DNA from: Edolisoma coerulescens
Lineage: Eukaryota; Chordata; Aves; Passeriformes; Campephagidae
NCBI GenBank assembly: GCA_013397115.1
Contig: VWZW01007689.1
Coordinates: 1-64,000, forward strand
Length of the DNA stretch: 64,000 nucleotides
Direction: 5' to 3'
Under the pieces are notes generated by a model. That model had not been told where the DNA came from. It saw only the letters and a program-made list of their open reading frames with translations, and did no database searches. A program made the position numbers and the translations under genes. Shown in pieces: positions 49,901 through 63,564 of this stretch. The first letter of the stretch is position 1. Each line of letters begins with the position of its first letter.

Positions 49901-52900
49901 TATAGTGTGTGCTCTGGAAAAGCTTGCTCTAACTTTGCCTCAGGGATGAAGGCAATGCTTATAGATTAATGTTTACATTTATTTGAATCATTTGTAGGGA
50001 AATGGAGGTAGGACCAGGTACAAGAAAAATGAAAACTTGTGTCTTCCTTGTATTTTCTGTAAGGATTGTTCCTAGAGGAAATGTTCCCTTAGTTAACTCC
50101 TGGGGCTACAATTTTTAGCTAGAATTTGCTCTTGAGAATCTCATGGGAGTTCAGAATCTGTTCAAGGAAATGCTTCAAAGTATTCTCACTCTTGCTCTTA
50201 GAGCCTGACAGTTTCAAATATCAGTTACTGGATGTATTTTCATTTTATGTAACTGTGTAAGATACTGAAAATCCTCTGCCTGTCTTTCTGAAAGGCTGAA
50301 GAAAGTATTTGCAAATTCTTCCAACATTTAAAGCTGTGTGGTCTGTTCTTGTCTCTGCAAAAACCAAAGCCAAGGAGTCTTACAGGGGGAACTATCCTCT
50401 TGTGTGGATCAGCTGCTGGAATTTCCCCCCTCACTGGAGAGCCTCAGCTTCTCTTTTCCGGAGCTTCTGTTAAATTTCACTCAGTTTTACCAGCAGTGCT
50501 GAGAGAACTGTGCTTTTTCTATTTCCAGTGTCTTATATTTGATGGTAGAAGACTATTCTATTCTCTTCTAGGCACGAGGTTTTCTTTTCTCACCTGTTAA
50601 TTTTTCTTTTTTTCTGAGTCTGTCGTTCCCAGGGAACAGATCAGTAAGGCTGTGTGTGGGTAAATAGAAGGTTGGTGCTGTTTGAGACCATCACTGTAGC
50701 TTAGCAGAGAATTCTGTGAGTAGCATTCTTAAGTTCCAGATGTTGAAGACTGTGCTCTGAACACTGACCTTAACTTCACCACTCTATCCTGAATGGAGCT
50801 TTGACCTTGCACAGACACAAAGCAGGCAGATGCCTCTAAACCCTCAGCACATTTCTAAACAAGTTTTGGTTGTATCAGGATAGCCTCAGGATCCCATGTT
50901 TTTCCTGTTCTTGGGTCCCTCTGAGATGTTGGTTTGTGGCTCTTGATTTCGTCTCTTAGCCTGCTACCTGTGAGGTAGCTCACTGCAGCTACTCTGCATT
51001 TCTTCTGGTGATTAATCCTTGGATTCTTTCCTCAATTCACAGTCAAAGTCAGCTATCTTTGGGGATCAGGTGGGGAAGAGCTTTGGTACCTTATTTATTT
51101 CCCATGGGAGAGTAACAGCTTTAGGTTGCTGGCAAAGCCCATGTTCCAGTTTTCCGGTACTACGGGATTTCCTCTCTGGGTATCTTTAGAAAAATAAAGC
51201 GCTCTGGCAGTTCATGCTGGAACTGTTGATAGCTTCGTTACCAACATCATGGAGCAGCCTTCATCTGATGGCAGCCTTTCCAAGGGAGGCAAGATCTTTC
51301 TTCTGTCTCTTTTTAAGTGGTCCATTTTGGCTAAGCTTTAGCTAAGCTATTTCATTAGGGTGAAAACTGCTGCATTAGTCCAATGAATTGTTTTAGTAAA
51401 TATTTCCCAGATCAAAAAATTCTTCCTTGTCTAGGGGGAAGGACTGCTGTCAGTGTTACTGGGAGAAAGTATTTTTGGCTAGGCTTTAAAGTTGGGAGCA
51501 CAAAAATGAATGATGCTTGCTCAGACACTGTCACACTAATTCCGGGTTTTGTCATCTGCTTGTCTAAGTAATTCTTCAGAAATAAAAAAAAGTGTTCCTG
51601 TATTTCTGTAAGCAATGCAAGACACAGTTATAAAAGAAATCATCGGTGTTTGCAATTCAGAGTATTCAAGTAAATTAGTGATGGCTTTGAAGTTTGAGTT
51701 GTCACCATGCCTTCAAGGAAAAGGATTTGTATTGAGTCAGGGGGGAAAACACTCAAAGGGCAGCGAGGGAGCAGGTGGGAAATCAGTTGTGTGGTCAGTG
51801 GAGTTAGCAAAGCACATTTTGGTGATCCTGCTCTGTGCTGCACTGCAGTAAATCCACAGTTCACCAGAGCACAGTCCTTGTGCTCTACACCTCTATTACA
51901 GCATCACCTCAGCACCTTCCCTGGGCTGGGCTGGGCAGGGCACGTGGGCTCTGAGCTGGGTGTCTGATAGCAGGACACAACTATAAACACAGCTATAAAG
52001 AGGACAGAAGCAGCTCTGCAGATCCTGGCCCCCGCCTCCACCTGTGCCAGAGCACTGGGCTCAGCCAGTGCCTCCTTTCAAAAACCCCCTTTTGAGGTAC
52101 CTGCCCTCCTGTCAGGCCTGTTGGCGTTTGGCAGCACGGCCAGAAATTGTCAGGAGATGGATGGCAAACAGCCTGGTTGGATGTGAAGTCCTTAAGAAAG
52201 GAAACGGAATCAGCTTCTTGTCCAGGTCATGCAGTGGTTTCTGTGTTCTTGCCTCTCCTCCTTGTATTTCTGATAATGCTTGTTTGGTTTGTCAGTTTGT
52301 CCAGTTTGGGACTGGCCTCTCAGCTGGTTCCACACAGTGTGATCATCATCTTCCATCTGTACATTCATCATTCCTGTACCTGGGAAAATGAAAAAGCAAT
52401 GGAAGAGATATTGAGGGGTTTTTCAAACGTTTTTTCCCTGAGAAAGTTTCCCTTTTCATGGGTTTATTGTACTGCACAAGACATTTTTAAATAGCAAAGA
52501 GCAAGCAGATTCACCCCCTACCTAGTCTTCCTAGGGTTTTTGACTAACCAAAATTAATTTCTGAATAATAAAAGCTTTTCTTCAGGATTATTTACTGAGC
52601 TAAAATAAATCTTTTTCCCAGGTGCTAATTTGTCTTTTCCCTACTGATATTTGCTTTTTGGACTATTGCAGAACTGTTGTCAGTTGTACATAGTACTTGA
52701 TAATAACTTAGTTCCTATTTCTTATTATTTCATTGATTTCTTGTGATTTCTGTGTTGGGGAGGTCATTAGGAAACGCTGGTGGGTAGCCATCCCTATTTT
52801 AGCTTACATTTTATTTCTTGAGTCCTTGGATTCTTTTTTTTCCCCTCATGTCTCAATCAGGAAAGGCTTATAGGTACAGGTAATGCATTTTGTAGGTCGG

Positions 52901-55900
52901 TTGACATTGCTGTGAAAAAGTAGGCAAGCTCCTAGATCACACTGCTTTAGACTGAAATAAAACCACAATCCTCAAGCTCAGTACATGTAGAAAGCAGTTA
53001 ATTGCTGTGAGCTCTGCTGAGGTATGCTGAGGTATGAGGTGTTGCCTGTGGGGCAGAGAGATTAAGTTATAGGAATGGAGGAAACTAATGTGCGATAAAG
53101 CCACTTTCCTTTATGAGTCAATTATTTAAAATGACCGTGAATCTTTATTTTCCAGCTCTGCCCCTTCCTAAGTGTTTTGGATCAGGAGTGAGAACTTAGG
53201 AGTGGAATGGTTTTGTTCTGGGAAGTGTTCTGCTGGCAAATCATGATTTCCTTGTCTGCTGCTCGTCCTGTTGCTATTCACCTGTGCAGTTTTGGGGAAG
53301 CTGTCGGGCTTTGGGGAATTGCGTTAGCCTGTGGATTTAGGTTTGAATTTTGGTTGCATATGAGGTCACCTGAGAAACATCCTTGCAAGGCTTTTTATTT
53401 CTAGCTCCAGCATGGTTGTGTGTGTGCACTGAAGAAATGTGCTTTTCTTCATGACTTTGTTGTGGTGGTCGGATTGTTTTAAGACAGATGAGAAGAAAGT
53501 TTTTAATGTATGCTTTTGCAGTGAAGGATTTGACTGTAGCTGCTACAAGTCAGAAGCTGTGCCATGTGTACTAATGGAGGACATACTGTTGGTGAGGTTT
53601 GTTCAGCAGTGTTGGTAGGTTTTCGTGCGAGGGAGGGAGTCCTTGGGAAGGTTCTCCTGGCTCAGTGCAGGTGCAGCTCCGAGCGCTCACAGCACACACC
53701 CAGGCTCTTGGGGCACTGCCTCCGCTTTATGGCTTGTTCGAGTTTCACGTTGTTGGCTTCGTGACAGGAGGTGTTGGCCGGGTGGACAGGAAATCAGTCT
53801 CAGTGTAGGCTTTGGGAACGGTCTGGTAGAGGTGTTTGTTTGGTGTCACACACTGGATGGCTTAGAAAGTGTATGAGTTTTCAGAGGAAAAATAAGTGTC
53901 ATCTGTATGTTTCAGAAGAAGAGTAGGCTTGGTTGTACCTTTATAATCTTTGTTGAAGTAAGCCCATGAGGATTTCAGCCTGTTTATGGGTCTCTCCCAC
54001 TGCCTTTAGACTGGGGCAGTGTCAGGTTAGGATGGATTGGAGCTATTTAGCAGCATGTGGACTCTGGAGGTATTGTTCTTGTAAGTTCTTAAGGCAAAAT
54101 GTAAGGTCAGTGGGAAACTTAGTGCGCTTGTGGTAGCACTGATGGTTTGATGGAGGGATGATTTAAATTGTGTAGTTTATAGATGCAGTGTAGTTTGTCT
54201 TGTAACCAGCTCACTGAGCGATGAAGAGGGGAATACTCCAGTGTGTTCTGATGTGGTTTTTTTCCGTCTGGTCTCCTTGGATTAAGGACCTGCACAGCCT
54301 CCCGGTCTTGGGGAACACATAAAAAAGTTTCTGGTAGAGGAGTATAGTGTTGATTCATTTACTGGGAGGAGAATTTGAAGCAAATTTTAATGAAGAAGAC
54401 CAAGTCAGAGTTGCCTGCTTGTTTTGCTGATTGTCAGGGTTTGGTATTACTCACAGTATTTCTTTGGTGTCTGGGACATGGTGGGATTTAGGGCTTGGGT
54501 GGTTTTTCCCTGCAAGGCTGCAAGTTGTGGATTGGTTCAGAAGAGGGATTGTTGTGGTACAAGATGTAGGTGGAGGGTATCTGGTTTGATATCAGGTTGA
54601 ATTTTGTTATAAGTTGTTGGGGTTGGGAAGTAGAGTTGGATTCTGTAATTTTTATATCTATATCTATAATGACCTTTTTTTGATAACCTAATCTTTTATG
54701 GTCTGCCTCTGCTCCTTTGTTTGGCTCTTGTTCAGTTTTCACAAACTCTTTTAGGAGCTTTTCAGGTGTTTATAATTTAGGTTCTCTGGCTAGTGGATAT
54801 GGGAAGGATATGGAAATTACTCCCTCTCTGTAGTATATCCATATATTCTGTCAATAGTCCCACAGAATGTAAAGAATCAAGAGTCAAAAAATCTGTGCTA
54901 CCATAACCTCTTCTGAGAAGTCTCTTTTATGCTAAAGCAAATGGGATTTTTTAAAAAATCATTTACAGAGCTACTTGGGCTAAAAATAATTAACAATGGA
55001 AGAAAAACAGCTTTCTTATATTTCTTGTTGAAATTTATTCCTGCTTAAATGAAAAGCATCAGTGGATGCTGAGAGATAGCATTATGCAGAGAGATAGCAT
55101 TATGCTCCTTATAAAATGCTTGTTGGATATTTACTAATCCCCTTTTTAAATGCAACATCACTTCTGAGGAGCTCGAAACACGAAATATTTAATAATTTAA
55201 AAATATCCACATACCCTTACATACACAAAAAGATGATATTTGAGTGAATAAGGAGCTGTAGTGGAACAGATGCCAATTAGCTGCATCAGGCTGAGGGTTA
55301 AGCTGAGCCTTCAACTTGTTGTTAGACAGGCACTAGTACAGGAATCCATGGGGTTTTGTCATTGGAGCATTGCTGAATTCCCTCGACTCGGAAAAACTGG
55401 TACTCCAGGATCTTCCAGTTCCTGAACTGATAGCATTGAAAGACTCTTAGCCTAGAACTTTGTAAGGCTTATCTCTGGAGTAGATGTGAATACTGAGGAC
55501 AGGCTTTCAGTGCCTCAGTCAGTCTGAGACAATGCCCAGAAATCTTTGCTGTTTGAGGGACTCAGATCGGGATATCTTTGCAAGGCTGTGGATCTTGACA
55601 GGTCTGGCAACGAAGGAATTGATGGAGCTGCTCCTCCAAGCTCGGAGTCTGAGATGTGGCTTCCTGAAGGATCAGATCTCAGAGGTGAGAATGCTTTAAC
55701 AAAGTCCTCAACACCACCTCCTTCCTTTGGAGAACCGTTATGCCTTTGTGTTCTTTTGAGGAGAGTATTAAAGGTACATATCAGCAAATTGGTGGAATAT
55801 TACACATTAGAGTTGTCCTACATTTTCTCCTACTTGATACATGCAAGTCTCTATATTAACCATTAAATTTCCTTTCTGTTAGCAGCTGAGTTAGTATTTT

Positions 55901-58739
55901 AGTGGCCTTATTTTCATCTGACCTTCATGCACTTCCCCCATAAGTTCAAATGAGTACCAGAATCAGTCATTTCCCAGCATTTTTAATTTATATGTGACTT
56001 CAAAATGCATGTTTTCTTTTATAATCTGGAAAAAATGTTCTGCAGTTCCTTTTGGCTTTTCTCCTCAGAGTCCCCCATATGAGGAGAAAAGAAAAGACAA
56101 AGAGAACAAAAACTTGAACCATTCTGAGAATTTTTTCCTTTATTCCAGCATTCTGCATGTTAGGCTTTGCTTCCTTTTTGTGAAAATTGGTTTTATTGTT
56201 GGCAATTTTCCAGGTGCAATGAATAATAGAACACCAGATGTCCACTGCTGAGAAAAATTACAGATGAGTAAACACTTTTCTGAGGTAGCATAAAAATCTA
56301 TTAATGGTGCTTCTGCTGTGCCTGCAGACAGTGTGAGCTCCTGGCCTGCTGTGCTTTGTGCTGCACAGAGATGAAAATCCAAAGCCTCTGTGGCCCTCTA
56401 CACGTCTCACTCTGCCAGGGATTCCTGCCTTCCTCTAGATGTAGATTATTTTCTAGGAATGAGCACTCACTACAGCACTTGAGTGTGAATTTAATCACTG
56501 GATTTAGTTTTAATTATTGTCACACATGGGTTTGATTGAGGGTAAAAGTCCCAGAAACATTAGAAGAGATGGGGGTAAGAAAGGGTATGGAGAGTTGGCC
56601 TGGTCCCCAGCCTTTCCCCTCCAGCAGGCACAGTTCTGGTTGTGCCGTGTTTTCAGACCCAAAGCAGGCTGTGTCCCAAAAGCCTTGTCTGGTTTTTCCC
56701 AGCTGTTTCAAGCTCCTCGGAATAAGCTTTCACCACAGACTTTGCCTGTTGCACGTGACAAACATGACCCATCTACTTGGGAAAAGCAAAAATATTCAGT
56801 GGTGGGTAATTCACATTTGATTGAGCAAACTATTGGAGAGCTTCACTAGTCCTTACCTGATTTGTATGTCTTACCTGAATTTTCCTTGCTGCAGTAAAAC
56901 CCATTGCTTGCGTGTTCTCACTGAGAAAGACTCTTTATTCTCCCTCTCCATTGCCTTTGCAGCAGTTTTTACACATGGAAAAAGAAGTCATCCTCCTTCA
57001 GTCTGGTCTGTGTCCAGCTGTACTCTCCTGTTGCTGTCCTGTGCACAGGTGTGTTGGAGCCTCCTGGAACACTGGCTTGGCCCACTAAAATCAACTGTGC
57101 AAAACCTCAAAAAGCTTTAGGCCATTTTAGTGAGCTGAGTGAGCATCAGCTGAGCAGGATAGTCCTTTTTGGGGGAAGTGTTTAACTACCTTGATAATCT
57201 TAATTGTCTTGATAACTCACACTTATGCTGTCCCTTTCATTATTCAGTCTTTCGCAAGTTTTTACTGATTGCTTGGTCTTTTGTTTGGAGGGTGACTCCG
57301 CAGTTTCTACAATAAGCAAAATCTCTCTCAAATTAAAATTTGTTCCGTGGGCTTTTTTATGATTCTCAGTGCTCTTGCATCATCTTAAAAAGACAATTGA
57401 GTTTATCTTCTCAAGACTCAAGTTTTGGAAATACTATTGCAGAGGAGCAGAAGGCTTCAAGGGTCCATCTATTTATTCTCACAGCTTGAGGACAGTAGAA
57501 GTAACTTTGTAGAGCCCTTTTCGCTTTGTGTATTTTATGTTCAGAGCAGGTAGGCATGAGGCTGGTAGATAGCTGATGTTATCCTAATGGAGAGATGGGA
57601 AGGAGCAAGTTGTTAATTTAGACCTTAATCATCCAGATATTGGACTAACATTAGAACTCAGTGCCTTAACTCTTAGTCTTGTGCAATCAGCCTATAATTA
57701 TTTGCCTTATGAGTGACGGAGTGCCCGTAGCCCCTGGTGATCTCAGTCACAGTTGTGAATGCTCAGTGCTGCAGAAAATCAGGTCAAGTGTCTCACGGAG
57801 TGTCCACAGAGGAAGGAGCAGTTATGTCTGAAGAGTCCGTAAGAATAACAAAGGGAAAGCAGGCTTGTTTTCATATGCTCAGTCCATCAAATTTACGTTT
57901 ATTTAAAAAAAACTATAACTACAAATTGAAATTAGAACATTTCTGTTCTTGAGCAAGCCAGATCTACAGGCAATTGTTTCCATGAAGCATTGATTAGCAT
58001 TTTTAGTATTAGCCATCTTGGGCATTAGAAGAAAGCAGTATATGATAATATATTTAAAAGCTATTGGACTAAACAGTTGAGATCAAACTGAATTGTCTGA
58101 GTGATGTGTGACATATAAATTAACTGTGCTGTTATAGCCACGGTTAAAAGATTGTATCAGCTTTCCTGTGTGATCTCGGTGTTGGTGCCTTGGCACAGAC
58201 CTGCTCGGTACAGGAATTAGCTGCTACCTTCTGGAAATGGTAGCAGAAGATCCAGAAAAACTGATTGGTTTTGGCAGTTCGCACATTTTTAGAGACAGAA
58301 AACTAAGTATAGAAATGTGGTAGTATGACTCGGAGGTTTTTGTCACGTAAGGATTTTATTCCCAGCTCTGGAAGAAGTGATTTGTGTAGCCTTTCAGTGC
58401 CAGGTCTTGCATTTGGACACAGAATAATATCGCACGCTACGATGCGACACTTCAGATGATTTTTCTGGCTGACTGGGCAGGACCTGTCTAGGCTAAAGCA
58501 TTTGGTGAGAGGAAGCAGCAACAGCTGTTTTGCCTGTAGAGTCAGTTCTGCATGCTGGTGCAACTGAGGAGACGACTGCAATTGAAGGCAATTTAAATGG
58601 ACAGCTAGGGGTTGCCATGAGATAGTTCTTGATCCCACAGGTATGGGTAAAATGTCCAGTGATACCTGTAGAGAATGGAAGAAAAGAAAGAAACTTTAGT
58701 CAATGATAATAAACATCTGCTAAATACTCCAGTTTTCTG

Positions 58740-58930
58740 TACAGTCTCGCTGTGTGGTCTTGGCTGTACATTTCATTGAACTTCATGTGATTCCTGTGTG
58801 TCCAGTGCTCCAGTCTGCCCATGTCCCTCTGAACAGCAGCACAAACATCTGGTGTGTCAAACAACTCTCCCAGGGTTTTGGATTTGACATTGATGTGCCT
58901 TTGCAGCCTGGGAACTGCAGGTTGTACTGG
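58740..58930 (-). mobile_element. CR1 LINE ORF2 remnant
   Basis: The minus-strand translation contains DTPDVCAAVQRDMGRLEHW and RNHMKFN, the conserved end of the CR1 reverse transcriptase domain (family pattern RD..RLE.WA..N.MKFN). The following KC.VLHLG motif is lost. It is a short, decayed fragment with no function expected. Confidence 0.75.
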
Positions 58931-61804
58931 AGTGCATAAGAAGAACGGCAGAGACACACTGGAGAGGGATGTGGGCTACTATTAATAATATATCCAGGAT
59001 GATTTTGATGGGTGTAGGAAGTGAAGCATCGCCATGCTGTGCTAGCCTAGTTGTTGCTGATATTTCCTCCTTCTGTCATGGTTTGACTGGATTAGGAATG
59101 CAGCAGACCACATAGAGAGCTTGCTATACACCGTAAGCGGTGAGAAACTCACTGGTGCTCAGGGATAATTTTTCTATACTTGGACTTTCCATTTTGGTTT
59201 AAGTACTTACTAGAATGTGATAAAGTGAAATATATATTGTGCACAGAACTTCAATGACATTATTTTAGAGATGGGCTGAATGAGCATTATGCCTTGTTTG
59301 GCCTTAAATGATGCTATACGCTTTCAAAATCGGAGCTGGGAGTGTGATCCAATTTGGCTTTCGATCAAGTGGCTGTAGGGTCAGCATGAATTAATTTGTT
59401 TCAAGTTCCAAACCTGTAGCAGAAATAAAGCTTATGCTTATAGAAATATTTAACCCATAGCAAACAAAAACTCCTGAGTGATGAAGAACACATCACGGCA
59501 TTTGGTGAATTTGTTACAAGGTTAGTTCCTGATGATTGTTTTTCTATTTCTGCAGGATTTAGAATTCACATTTGCAATTTCTAGATACTATTTTTGCTTT
59601 GCAGATGGGTAGCTGGGCAGGAAGGGCTTCTGTGGTGTGCCCGAGGCCATGGATAGAGCAGTGAAGGCTATAATTGATCTGCCTGCATCTGATCCTCTCT
59701 TCTCTCTCACCTGGTTGATGGAAGCTCTGCCTGGGTGTACAGTGCAGGATTGTTGTTTGTGCTGATGCTGATGCCTTTTCCTAGGTCAGATGCGGGTTTT
59801 GGGCAAGAATATTGAGGGGACAAATCTTGTCTCTAAACTATGAAAAACTAGAGTTTTTTGTGTCTTTTTTTCCGGTGCTGTGCAGGGGCATGGCACACCA
59901 TCATGTACTCCAGCAGGGAGCCCCGAGGGAGAGAGCAGAAATGGGAAATGAAGCAGGGGGGTAAAGGCATTACCAGTTAATTTTAGAAGACTTCACTTCA
60001 TTTGTGTGAGCTGGTGTTTGAATATATTTTGCACTTGGATGCGATAAGGTGACTTGGTCAACAAGGAAAGGATTTTGTATTAGAAGTCAATCTAATCCCT
60101 GTTACCTTTTGTTTTGGGTATCTTCTAGGCAGCGGAATTAATAATGTAGTAACTGCTAGATTTAGTAGTTGGTTTTCTTTACTATTTGTTTAAGTTTTGG
60201 GTTCAACTTTATAAGGTGTAGGTACCTAGTCCATAATAGAGTTAACTGAACTTGATTTGGTTTTGTTGCTATCAGAGAGTTGCTTGGAAGGATTTTATCA
60301 GGGTGTTGTCAATCTTTTAATTTGTTTGGTTTTTGGCTAAAATGGGTAAATTACTTCAGCACCGGAGAGGCAAACAACCTAAAGACTGCAAAAAATGTGG
60401 GTAGCTTTGTGTGTTAGTAAAAACTAGAGGAAATATTGATGGAATGTATGTATTTGATTCATTGTTGTAAAATCCTAGAGACTTTTTAAAACTGAGCTCA
60501 TTATGAGATACTTATTGAAGAAAAACTATAATAAACCAAACAATCTACTAGAAAATACTTTTTTTGCAGAGGCAGTTTTACATAATGGTCATTATGTCTG
60601 CCCTGATTATTGTGCGTGCTTGGAAAACAGGCAAAAAAGGGAAACATTTACTTGTTTCCACTTAGATGTTTGAACTAAATGGTGTCTTCTGCTGTCTGCT
60701 TTATATTCCTCTATGGGTAATTTGAACTGGACCAGCATAAATTTATATCATCTTAAAATGCAGAGATGCGGGTTCAAAAAGCTGTAAGGGTACAAAGGTT
60801 ATTATAATTGAGATTGAATGAAAACATCAGACTTTTTTTTTCTAAACTAAAAGAGAAGCAGTTGACTGCATGTTAAAGGACTGTATTGTGTTTATTATAG
60901 TTTAAATATCCCCAAATGCCAAAGTATGAAGTGTTCCTCCCCCTGTTCTGTTCTCCAGGACAGGTGACAAAATGGTAATGTGTCTCAAGCTTTCAGGATT
61001 TTTTAATCAATGACTTTATTCTCTGGCTGAAGGAGAGGAAGAGGGAGAGTTTGATTTTCCTGGTTATGGGACCATCATCTTTCAGACACAGATATTTCTT
61101 TTAGTAAAACCAGAAAAACACGAAGGTTCATATTTGTGTAGTCCATAAGGATCAATGAATTTTCCACAGTTGTCAAACCATTCTTGTATTTTGTCACACG
61201 CTGGCTTTATCACTCTTTGTCACAAGAGTGTAGAAGGGCAACTTTGTCGTCTTCTGATGTTCCAGTCTGAATTTTACCACAGAGGGATGGGGTTTTGCAG
61301 TTTCCTGTTTAGCATAAGGACAAGGAGAAAACACCACAGGCCCTTGCAGTTCCCTGGTGTCAGGTTGTCTGTCTCTAGCACCATGGGTCTGGCTGCCTTG
61401 GTCCTCTCTTCTGCTTCTGGCTCTCTGTACCCTTCACTCCATACTTCTACATCAGGAGTTTGCTTTTCAAATAAGCTATCTCTGAGCAAGTATCCTTTTC
61501 CTTGTGTGAGAGCACTTCCCTAGAGCAGCTGAATGCTGCTGATTACTACGTCTGAGCATGAAGAACCAACAGTTGGGAAGGGTGATTAGGTTAAAAAGGA
61601 AAATTAAAAAAAGAAATCCCACATAGCAGTTGTGCAGGATGCCTTAAATGTGTGTGGAAGATACCTCACATGGAGCACACATGAATTTTCTTGAACTTCT
61701 TTAGGAAGCTTTTCTGAAAAGTAAGATTGCCACGAGTCCTGCTAGAATTAGATAATCTGAAGATCTAAGATGGATGGGTTTCCTTTGCGGTCCAGCTAGC
61801 GTAA

Positions 61805-61828
61805 GCGTGTGTGCGTGTGTGCGTGTGG
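61805..61828 (+). repeat. (GTGTGTGC)n simple repeat
   Basis: Alternating cgtgtgtg units over about 24 bp in the STAG1 intron. Confidence 0.8.
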
Positions 61829-63429
61829 GTACAAAAAAATACTTTTCAGTCTTGTTCCAGTTGTAATGAACTTCTCCATTTCAGAGATCTGGACGTTGCC
61901 TTTACTTTTTCATATAGGAAGCCAACTCAGAACTTAATTCAATTTGATGCTGTGTTTGTTTATGATAAATTCTTAACCGGTGTCTGAAGTGGTTGCTTTA
62001 CATTGCCGACTGGACATGTCATTGCCCTATTAGGAGCAATCACATCCTTGGAAACACAGTAATGAGCAGTGTCTCCAGTGAAGAAATGCTTATGGAAATA
62101 GCACAAATAGCATATATGACGTTTTTGTTCAAGGAGAACTCAGACTGACTTCTGTCTCCTAGTGAAACTGGAGGGCTTTTACACCAGCCTGGTGTATTGG
62201 CCCCTTTGAACCATTAATGATAGAGTGATGCTTTTAGCTCCAAACAAACTTTTTGTTTGTTAACATGTGTTCTGCAACAAAGTGGCTTGCTAATTATATG
62301 GTACAAAAAAAATGTAAATTTCATGATGAGGCACTGTAAGTAAAACTGTTGGTAGCACAAAGTAGTAAGTACTGGAAAGACTAGTTGTATGCAACTGTGA
62401 GTCTAATTGGAACTGTAATATGAAGAGGCAAAAAAGTCTGTTCATTCTGTACAGTTTGGTAAATAAACACTGATGTGTGTGTAGTAAGGTGGAAATTAGA
62501 CTTTATATGCTGTACTGTTTTGTTTAGAAAGGTGCAGTTTCATTTAGATCTTCCATTTGATGCAGGTCACATTACCTCTTCCTGGCTGGATTTTCCTCCT
62601 GCCTTGTGCAAAGCTGCTAGAGTACAGGAAAAAGATGCCCATCAAGAGGAAATTAAATATTTAAATGAAAGAGGTTGAACATATCCCATGTTTTAAAAAC
62701 ACACAGTTAAGTCCTTGATATTCATTGCCATTGCTGAACTGCAGTGCTCCATGCAGCTCTTCATATTACCCTAGGACCTGTAAAAGGGGAGACTGGAACA
62801 AATCTATTTAGTTTCTCCAGAACTTGCATTTCCTGGAAGAATAGGATGGCAGTTCTGTGTTTTATGCCAGTGAAGATTATTGAATCTGTCACATTGTGCC
62901 ATTATTTAATGGTAAAGTCACGTCTGCTGCCATTAGTTAACTCCTTGGTTAGTCTTTTGGGCAGAGAAATGTTACTAGTGGATGTAGTGACACCACAGAT
63001 GCAGTCTGCTTTATTATTTAAACTTACAACTTCAGTTTCATCAAGTTAAAATACCTTCTGCTGCAGTTAGACACATGCACAGCTTCTGACTATTCTGTGA
63101 AATTCAGTCACACAAAGCTGTGAGCCAGAGGGTCTGATTGAGTAGATGTAGTGCCATTTAAACACACATATATGTGGTAAACAAATATGGGAGGTAATGC
63201 AGAAGATTTATTTTTAAATTTTTATTTAATTGCACAAAGTTGCCTAAATAGAAATGTAAAAACTGAATGCAAGAATACGATTAAGCTATTTCGGGGTCAT
63301 CCATTCTAAATTTCTTGAGGTTTAATAGTGATGCTACTTCAAAATTGACCTTTTTTGTTGACAGCATGTTTTATTCAATGTATTACTATTTTGGAGTCAC
63401 ATCTAACAATTTTTTTCTCTCTCTTGCAG

Positions 63430-63564
63430 ACTGGACTTTGTCGTTCTTTTCATGAAAGAGGTTTCCAAGTAGTTGTCTTATAATAACTTTGAGAAGAAGT
63501 TCTATGTAGCTCTTACTTTCAAGAGTGCTGCAAAAATGATTACTTCAGATTTGCCAGTACTACA
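63430..63564 (+). CDS. STAG1: STAG1 (cohesin subunit SA-1), first coding exon, partial gene
   Basis: STAG1 is the SA1 subunit of cohesin, which holds sister chromatids together and shapes chromatin loops in the nucleus. The exon is bounded by a strong acceptor (ttttctctctctcttgcag) at 63,429 and a donor gtgagt at 63,565. It has 106 nt of 5' UTR, then ATG at 63,536-63,538, and encodes MITSDLPVLQ, matching the human N-terminus MITSELPVLQ with one conservative change. The Gln codon is split (CA|G), so the intron is phase 2. Coding part here is 63,536-63,564; the rest lies beyond the window. The identification rests on ten residues plus the SLC35G2 neighbour, which agrees with vertebrate gene order. 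Confidence 0.88.

Larger units (their letters stand above)
24300..63429 (+). other. STAG1: STAG1 first intron (about 39 kb)
   Basis: AT-rich DNA from the CpG island to the acceptor of the first coding STAG1 exon. I find no convincing exon, RNA gene or retrogene. Open frames over 100 codons here are scattered, strand-inconsistent and unlike known proteins. It holds the repeats listed separately. The exact 5' border depends on the unplaced first exon donor. Confidence 0.7.

Noticed and set aside
58700..58957. 85-codon minus-strand frame as a host gene
   Set aside because: The translation matches the CR1 reverse transcriptase C-terminal region; it is a decayed LINE fragment.
59075..59165. Possible LTR edge (tgtcatggtttgactgg)
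   Set aside because: Only about 17 bases resemble avian LTR termini and no matching opposite end was found.
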